This document shows positions 58,958 through 64,000 of a stretch of DNA of 64,000 nt, piece after piece. The notes beneath the pieces were generated by a model that made no database searches, was not told where the DNA came from, and saw only the letters and a program-made list of their open reading frames with translations. Positions within the stretch are counted from its first letter, which is position 1, and each line of letters begins with the position of its first letter. A program made the translations under genes and the position numbers. This stretch comes from Solimonas_A sp052035235 (GTDB lineage: Bacteria; Pseudomonadota; Gammaproteobacteria; Nevskiales; Nevskiaceae), in NCBI GenBank assembly GCA_052035235.1, contig JBPOHT010000026.1:1-64000 (forward strand), read 5' to 3'.

Positions 58958-59971
58958 ATGAACGAGAAAACCCTCAACCAGATCGCGCTGGCCATGGTGG
59001 CCGACGGCAAGGGCCTGCTGGCCGCCGACGAGTCCACCGGCACCATCGAGAAGCGCTTCAACAGCATCAAGGTCGAAAACACCGAGGTCAACCGCCAGAC
59101 CTACCGCGACATGCTGTTCACCACCGCCGGCTTCGAGCAGCACACCAGCGGCGTGATCCTGTTCGAGGAAACCCTGTTCCAGAAAGCGCTGGACGGCACG
59201 CCGTTCCCCAAGCTGCTGCAGTCCAAGGGCGTGATCCCGGGCATCAAGGTCGACAAGGGCGCCAAGGACCTGGTCGGCGCGCCGGGTGAGACGGTGACCG
59301 AAGGCCTCGATGGCCTGCGCGAGCGCCTAGCCAAGTACCACGAAGCGGGCGCCCGCTTCGCCAAGTGGCGCGCGGTCATCACCATCGGCAACGGCATCCC
59401 GTCCGACTACTGCATCCACACCAACGCCCATGCGCTGGCCCGTTATGCCGCCCTGTGCCAGGAAGCCGGCATCGTGCCCATCGTCGAGCCGGAAGTGCTG
59501 ATGGACGCCGACAACACCCTGGAAGTCTGCGAGGACGTCACCAACCGTACCCTGGCTGCCGTGTTCGACGAGTTGGGCAAGCAGCGCGTGCTGCTCGAGG
59601 GCATCGTGCTCAAGCCCAACATGGTCATCTCCGGCAAGAAGTGCCCGGTGCAGGCCGATCGCAAGACGGTTGCCGCCGCCACGCTGCGCACCCTCAAGCG
59701 TCATGTGCCTGCCGCCGTGCCGGGCATCGCCTTCCTGTCAGGCGGCCAGTCCGACGAAGACGCCACCGCACACCTGGACGAGATGAACAAGCTCGGCCCC
59801 AACCCCTGGAAGCTGACCTTCTCCTACGGCCGCGCCCTGCAGGCCGCCGCGCTGAAGGCCTGGGGCGGCACCAATCTCGACGCTGGCCGCAAGGCCCACC
59901 TGCACCGCGCCAAGATGAACGGCCTGGCTGCCCTGGGCCAGTGGAGCGCCGCGCTGGAAAAGTCCGCCTGA
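58958..59971 (+). CDS. Fructose-bisphosphate aldolase class I
   Basis: 337 residues, MNEKTLNQIALAMVADGKGL. Class I motifs: LLAADESTGTIEKRF at the N-terminus, a Schiff-base lysine in EGIVLKPNMVI, then PAAVPGIAFLSGGQSDEDAT. Glycolysis and gluconeogenesis: cleaves fructose 1,6-bisphosphate. Lysine-based rather than metal-based, common in Xanthomonadaceae. A Rho-independent terminator follows. Confidence 0.96.
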   Translation: MNEKTLNQIALAMVADGKGLLAADESTGTIEKRFNSIKVENTEVNRQTYRDMLFTTAGFEQHTSGVILFEETLFQKALDGTPFPKLLQSKGVIPGIKVDKGAKDLVGAPGETVTEGLDGLRERLAKYHEAGARFAKWRAVITIGNGIPSDYCIHTNAHALARYAALCQEAGIVPIVEPEVLMDADNTLEVCEDVTNRTLAAVFDELGKQRVLLEGIVLKPNMVISGKKCPVQADRKTVAAATLRTLKRHVPAAVPGIAFLSGGQSDEDATAHLDEMNKLGPNPWKLTFSYGRALQAAALKAWGGTNLDAGRKAHLHRAKMNGLAALGQWSAALEKSA

Positions 59972-59986
59972 GCGGTCTGCTGAACG

Positions 59987-60014
59987 AAAAAGGCCGCCTC
60001 CGGGCGGCCTTTTT
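59987..60014 (+). terminator. Rho-independent terminator of the aldolase gene
   Basis: AAAAAGGCCGCC, loop TCCG, GGCGGCC and TTTTT. The A-run and T-run make it bidirectional, so it could also end the yheT-dapE-dapD transcript from the right. Confidence 0.9.
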
Positions 60015-60067
60015 CGTTGACGGTGGTGGGCGACGTCCGGGGAGAGGGGCGCCGGTCTGGCTCTCAT

Positions 60068-60124
60068 CGCGGCCAACGGCCGCTCCTACGTCCATGTACC
60101 TCGTAGGAGCGGCCGTTGGCCGCG
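60068..60124. repeat. REP-type palindrome
   Basis: A perfect 23-bp inverted repeat, CGCGGCCAACGGCCGCTCCT ending ACG at 60068-60090, with its complement at 60102-60124, 11-base loop. GTAGGAGCGGCC...GGCCGCG is the REP signature known from Pseudomonas and Xanthomonadaceae. It sits between convergent genes, which is typical. Confidence 0.85.
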
Positions 60125-60163
60125 AAAGCCGATCGCCGTGTCCGGCGCTACTCCCGTGCGAAG

Positions 60164-61153
60164 CTAGCCGCCAGCCGCTTCGAACAACTCCAGCACTCGC
60201 GCCTCGGCCCAGCTGGTCATTCGCATATCTTCGATGAACCCGCAGTGCCCGCCATGCTCGGTCGCCAGGAAGGCGCGCAGCGGCCCTTCCTGCCGCAATC
60301 CCTCGAAGTAGCGATAGGGAATCACCGGATCGTCCTTGGCCGTCAGCACCGCCAGCGGACTGGGCGAGGCCATCAGTATCTCCGGCGTCAGCGTATAGGC
60401 CGCCAGGTAATCGTCCATCGACGGGTAGCCGGTAAAGCCGGCGACGAAGCGCCGGGTGGACTCGGTGAAGCTGCGGACGCCGTCGAAGGCCGAGAAGTCG
60501 TGTTCCGGCCAGGCCGCCTTCTTGGCACGCAGGGTCTTGCGCCACTTGTCCATGAAGTACCAGCGGAACATCAGCGGGCCGAACTCGATCGCATCGAGCG
60601 TCGAGCCGGGGTGGATCGCCGGCGAGACGCCCACCGACAGCCGCGGCTGCAGGCCGACGCCGGGGCCGTAGAGGCCAACGCGTAGGGCGAAGTTACCGCC
60701 CAGCGAGAAGCCCACCACGAACAGACGCTCGTCGCCGTCGATCTGCTGCGCCGCCCGCGCCGCGCCCAGCACCTCGTCGATGCGTGCCGAGTGGAAGGGC
60801 TCGCGGTTCAGGTGGTGGGTGCCGCCGTGGTCGCGCAGGTTGAGGCGGAAGACGTTGTAGCCCGCCGCATACAGCGTGCAGGCCATCGAGTAGAGGTAGG
60901 AGGATTCATGGCTGCCTTCCCAGCCGTGGATCAGCAGGGCCAGGCCGCGCGAGGCCTGGCCTTCCGGCTGGCGCGAGTGGAAGCCGGCCAGGCGCACGCC
61001 GTCGCCACAATCCAGCTCGTGGCGCACCGCCGCCGCTTCCATCCGGCTGCCGCGCTTGAGCCACAGCTTGCGTCGCGGGCTCTTGGTGGCCAGGATCGAC
61101 TGCAGCTGCGCATGGCGCAGCCACGGCGGCGGGCGGAAGCCCGCCGCACTCAC
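60164..61153 (-). CDS. YheT-family alpha/beta hydrolase
   Basis: 329 residues from a GTG at 61153 overlapping the dapE stop by four bases. Motifs: GLALLIHGWEGSHESSYL, nucleophile serine in LFVVGFSLGGNFALRVG, Asp in VLTAKDDPVIPYRYF, His in EHGGHCGFIEDM. Substrate unknown; YheT-like esterase or lipase. Last gene of the dapE operon. Confidence 0.92.
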   Translation of the reverse strand: MSAAGFRPPPWLRHAQLQSILATKSPRRKLWLKRGSRMEAAAVRHELDCGDGVRLAGFHSRQPEGQASRGLALLIHGWEGSHESSYLYSMACTLYAAGYNVFRLNLRDHGGTHHLNREPFHSARIDEVLGAARAAQQIDGDERLFVVGFSLGGNFALRVGLYGPGVGLQPRLSVGVSPAIHPGSTLDAIEFGPLMFRWYFMDKWRKTLRAKKAAWPEHDFSAFDGVRSFTESTRRFVAGFTGYPSMDDYLAAYTLTPEILMASPSPLAVLTAKDDPVIPYRYFEGLRQEGPLRAFLATEHGGHCGFIEDMRMTSWAEARVLELFEAAGG

Positions 61154-62283
61154 AGCAGCTGCTCCAGCACCTTCTCGTAGATCGCCGATAGCGGTTCGAG
61201 GTCGACCACGCGGACGTGCTCGTTGATCTTGTGGATGCTGTCGTTGATGGGGCCGATCTCCACTACCTCCGCGCCCCAGGGCGAGATGAAGCGGGCATCC
61301 GAGGTGCCGCCACCGGTGAACAGCTCGGGCTTGAGGCCCGTGACCGCGCCGATGGCGGCTTCGGCGGCACCGATCAGTCCACCCTGGCGGGTCAGGAAGG
61401 GCTCACCGGACAGTTGCCAGTCCAACCGGTAGCGCAGGCCCTGGCGCTGCAGCGTGACCTCCACGCGCTCGCGCAGCGAGGCCGCGGTGGACTCGGTGCA
61501 GTAGCGGAAGTTGAACACCACCTGGCATTCGCCCGGCACCACGTTGTTGGCGCCGGTGCCGGCGTGGATGTTGGAGACCTGGAAAGACGTGGGCGGGAAG
61601 TGCGCGTTGCCCGCGTCCCAGGTCGTGGCCACCAGTTCCGCCAGCGCCGGAGCGAGGCGGTGGATCGGATTCTCGACCTTGTGCGGGTAGGCGACGTGGC
61701 CCTGCTTGCCCAGCACCGTGAGGATGCCGTTGAGCGAGCCGCGTCGGCCGATGACGATACGGTCGCCGAGCTGCTCGTTGCTGGAGGCCTCGCCGACGAT
61801 GGCGTAGTCCGGCTTCACCCCACGGGCCTTGAGCACCTCCACCACGTGGCGCGTGCCGTGCTGCGCCACGCCTTCCTCGTCGCTGGTGATCAGGTAGGCA
61901 AGGGTGCCGCGCAGGGGGCGGCGCGCCATCAGGCGCTCGGTGGCGCAGACCATCGCGGCGATGCCGGACTTCATGTCGGCGGCACCGCGGCCGTAGAGCA
62001 GGCCGTCACGGACCTGCGGCTGGAACGGGTCGCTGGTCCATTGGTCCAGAGGCCCGGTCGGCACCACGTCGGTGTGTCCGGCCAGGATCATCAGCGGCCC
62101 ACCGCTGCCGACCGTGGCCCAGAGGTTGGTCACGCCGCCGGCGTCGATGTACTCCAGCGTGAAGCCGAGCTTCTTCAGCCGCTCGCCGATCAGCTCGCAG
62201 CAGCCGGCATCGTCCGGCGTCAGCGAGCGCCGGGCGATCAGCTGCTGCAGCAGGTCCAGGACCGGCGAGGCACCGTCTGCCAT
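61150..62283 (-). CDS. dapE: Succinyl-diaminopimelate desuccinylase DapE
   Basis: 377 residues from the ATG at 62283, seven bases after dapD; a longer frame to 62343 would overlap dapD. Metal motifs GHTDVVPTGPLDQW and GRGAADMKSG, EEGVAQHGTRHVV, and the last EYGGGTSDARF-like FTGGGTSDARFIS. Makes LL-diaminopimelate, for lysine and peptidoglycan. Confidence 0.97.
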   Translation of the reverse strand: MADGASPVLDLLQQLIARRSLTPDDAGCCELIGERLKKLGFTLEYIDAGGVTNLWATVGSGGPLMILAGHTDVVPTGPLDQWTSDPFQPQVRDGLLYGRGAADMKSGIAAMVCATERLMARRPLRGTLAYLITSDEEGVAQHGTRHVVEVLKARGVKPDYAIVGEASSNEQLGDRIVIGRRGSLNGILTVLGKQGHVAYPHKVENPIHRLAPALAELVATTWDAGNAHFPPTSFQVSNIHAGTGANNVVPGECQVVFNFRYCTESTAASLRERVEVTLQRQGLRYRLDWQLSGEPFLTRQGGLIGAAEAAIGAVTGLKPELFTGGGTSDARFISPWGAEVVEIGPINDSIHKINEHVRVVDLEPLSAIYEKVLEQLL

Positions 62284-62290
62284 GGCGTGC

Positions 62291-63112
62291 TTACAGGTCG
62301 CGCAGCAGGGCGTTGATGCCGACCTTCTTGCGGGTCTGCTCATCCACGCGCTTCACGATCACCGCGCAGTTCAGGCTGTAGCGCTCGCCCCTGGGCAGGG
62401 AACCCGCCACCACCACACTGCCGGCCGGCACGCGGCCATAGAGGATCTGGTCGGCCTCGCGGTCATAGATCGGTGTCGACTGGCCGATGAACACGCCCAT
62501 CGAGATCACCGCACCGCGCTCCACCACCACGCCCTCGACCACTTCCGAGCGGGCGCCGACGAAGCAATCATCCTCGATGATGGTCGGGGAGGCCTGCAGC
62601 GGCTCCAGCACGCCGCCGATGCCGACGCCGCCGGAGAGGTGCACGTTGCTGCCGATCTGCGCGCAGGAGCCCACCGTGGCCCAGGTGTCCACCATGGTAC
62701 CGGCGCCGACATGGGCACCGATGTTGACGTAGGACGGCATCAGGATCGCGCCCGGGGCCACGTAGGCGCCCTTGCGCACCGCCGCCGGCGGCACCACGCG
62801 CACGCCGGCCTTGGCGAACTGTTCCTGCGTCCAGCCGCTGTACTTGAGCGGCACCTTGTCGAAGCCCTGGTGCTCGCCCATCGGGATCACGACGTTGTCA
62901 TGCAGGCGGAAGAACAGCAGCACCGCCTTCTTCAGCCACTCGTTGACCTGCCACTGGGAATTGCCGATGGGCTCGGCCACGCGGGCCTGGCCGCTGTCCA
63001 GCAGCTCGATGGCGGTCTGCACGTCGTTGCGCAGGGCGGCGTCGCTCTTGTTGAGGCCGTCACGGGCCTCCCAGGCGGCTTCGATACGGCTCTTGAGTTC
63101 TTGGTTGCTCAT
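62291..63112 (-). CDS. dapD: Tetrahydrodipicolinate N-succinyltransferase DapD
   Basis: 273 residues. N-terminal helical region (SRIEAAWEARDGL), then a left-handed beta helix of hexapeptide repeats (AILMPSYVNIGAHVGAGTMV, CAQIGSNVHLSGGVGIGGVL, IEDDCFVGARSEVVEGVVVE). Lysine pathway step before DapE (with DapC between). Upstream of dapE in the same operon. Confidence 0.98.
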   Translation of the reverse strand: MSNQELKSRIEAAWEARDGLNKSDAALRNDVQTAIELLDSGQARVAEPIGNSQWQVNEWLKKAVLLFFRLHDNVVIPMGEHQGFDKVPLKYSGWTQEQFAKAGVRVVPPAAVRKGAYVAPGAILMPSYVNIGAHVGAGTMVDTWATVGSCAQIGSNVHLSGGVGIGGVLEPLQASPTIIEDDCFVGARSEVVEGVVVERGAVISMGVFIGQSTPIYDREADQILYGRVPAGSVVVAGSLPRGERYSLNCAVIVKRVDEQTRKKVGINALLRDL

Positions 63113-63145
63113 GATTCTGTCAGGGCGAAAAAAGGAAAAGGAAAA

Positions 63146-64000
63146 TCAGGCCGCGTCCGTGCGGTCCAGGGTGCGGGTCAGCACCTCGCGCAGGTCGTCC
63201 AGTACGCGCTCGTCGCGGATTGGCCGGTGCATGCGGTCGGTGATGTAGAAGACGTCCTCGGCGCGCTCGCCGATGGTGCCGATCTTGGCAGCGTCCAGCA
63301 GGATGCCGCGCTTCTGGAACACGCGGCCCACCATGGACAGCAGGCCTGGCTGGTCGGCCGCCACCAGCTCCATGATCGTGCGTCGGCGCGCCTCGTCCTG
63401 GCTGAAGTGGATGTGTGTCGGCGTGTTGAAGTGGCGCAGGCGCTGCGATACGCGGCGGTTGACCTCCACGGTCGACATCTCCGGGTCGCTCAGCACCTTG
63501 CGCAGGCCGCTGCGGATCTCCTCGAAGCGGATGCCCGGCTGGATCGGTGTGTTGTCGCTCTCCATCACCGCGTAGGAATCCAGCACGAAGCCATCATTGG
63601 TGGTGTGCAGGCGTGCGTCGAGAATGTTCAGGCCCAGGCGCGCCAGCACGCCGGCCGACAGGCCGAACAGGTGATCGCGGTCGCGGGTGTAGACGAACAC
63701 CGTGGCGCCGCGGTCGCTGAGCGTCTCCACCAGCACCAGGGGCAGGTCGGCTTCCTTGGCGGCGACGATCGCCGGCAGGTGCCAGGCCAGTTCCTCCGGC
63801 GAGTGCCGCAGGAAATAGTCGCGGTCGAAGCGCTGCCAGACCTTGGCCGCCGGCTGGGTGTCCACGCCGCGCTCGGTCAGCAGCTTCAGGGCACGGGCGC
63901 AGGTTTCGGCCACGCGCTCTTCCGGAGCTACCGGGTCGTCCAGCCCGCGCTCCAGGGCGCGGGCGGCCGAGTTGTAGAGGTCCTTCAGCAGCGATTCGCG
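63146..64000 (-). CDS. glnD: GlnD, [protein-PII] uridylyltransferase, C-terminal part
   Basis: Partial: the frame runs off the right edge. The end contains two ACT domains (TVFVYTRDRDHLFGLSAGVL, NDGFVLDSYAVME, LVAADQPGLLSMVGRVFQKR, ERAEDVFYITDRMHRPI), typical of GlnD, which bind glutamine. Modifies PII proteins according to glutamine. Upstream of dapD, 33 bases apart. This order is common in gammaproteobacteria. The nucleotidyltransferase and HD domains are outside. Confidence 0.93.
   Translation of the reverse strand, partial: RESLLKDLYNSAARALERGLDDPVAPEERVAETCARALKLLTERGVDTQPAAKVWQRFDRDYFLRHSPEELAWHLPAIVAAKEADLPLVLVETLSDRGATVFVYTRDRDHLFGLSAGVLARLGLNILDARLHTTNDGFVLDSYAVMESDNTPIQPGIRFEEIRSGLRKVLSDPEMSTVEVNRRVSQRLRHFNTPTHIHFSQDEARRRTIMELVAADQPGLLSMVGRVFQKRGILLDAAKIGTIGERAEDVFYITDRMHRPIRDERVLDDLREVLTRTLDRTDAA

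Overview
The window is GC-rich gammaproteobacterial DNA in two blocks. From the left edge to about 53.0 kb it is one large integrative and conjugative element (ICE). From tRNA-Thr(CGT) at 53.0 kb to the right edge it is ordinary chromosome. The chromosomal genes (glnD-dapD-dapE, a class I fructose-bisphosphate aldolase, a YheT-like hydrolase) and a GTAGGAGCGGCC-type REP palindrome suggest a Xanthomonadales-like or related gammaproteobacterium. This taxonomic call is an inference. The left end of the ICE and its second attachment site lie outside the window.

ICE layout. 0.2-0.9 kb: a serine resolvase of lower GC. 1.2-12.8 kb: an accessory module of small genes also found in other proteobacterial ICEs (DUF3577/STY4534, DUF3275, DUF4313, DUF6094-type methyltransferase, DUF6573, an SNF2-like helicase), separated by very structured RNA. 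12.8-31.9 kb: a nearly complete F-type transfer system (lytic transglycosylase, lipoprotein, two tandem pilins, TraL, E, K, B, V, C, TrbI, signal peptidase TraF, TraW, U, TrbC, TraN, F, H, G), all on + with short or overlapping junctions. 31.9-36.9 kb: stability functions (FitAB/VapBC-like toxin-antitoxin, a second tyrosine recombinase with a GNAT-like partner, divergent KfrA). 36.9-44.6 kb: cargo that looks like defence and DNA repair (Lit-like metallopeptidase, an AbiV/DUF-like protein, SRAP peptidase, a HEPN-motif protein, an orphan DnaE2, a thermonuclease). 44.9-49.9 kb: conjugative DNA processing (MobH relaxase TraI, coupling protein TraD, DUF4400 membrane protein). 49.9-51.7 kb: HNH nuclease and two secreted proteins. 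51.8-52.8 kb: the ICE integrase, facing tRNA-Thr.

The most striking content is RNA. Six copies of a pseudoknotted element lie between accessory genes at 2.4, 3.1, 4.4, 5.7, 6.0 and 9.1 kb. Each has a variable long hairpin, usually a CGACTG/CAGTCG hairpin, and a compact pseudoknot. Base changes between copies are compensated in the pseudoknot (GGATC/GATCC, GGTTC/GAACC, GGTTTC/GAAACC). In addition, most genes from 2.7 to 10.5 kb start with a second leader design: a GC-rich hairpin followed by a CTCC or CTTCC strand that can pair with the gene's own Shine-Dalgarno sequence. Together they look like a coordinated post-transcriptional control layer. The first may correspond to the published DUF3577 RNA candidate; the multi-copy, gene-by-gene use and the linked SD-sequestering leaders are the parts I find worth study.

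On the chromosome, a NarL-type regulator and two tandem paralogous sensor kinases form an overlapping operon. tRNA-Ser(TGA) is followed by repeats of about 180 bp that carry copies of the tRNA 3' end, an arrangement like the E. coli tyrT/rtT locus.
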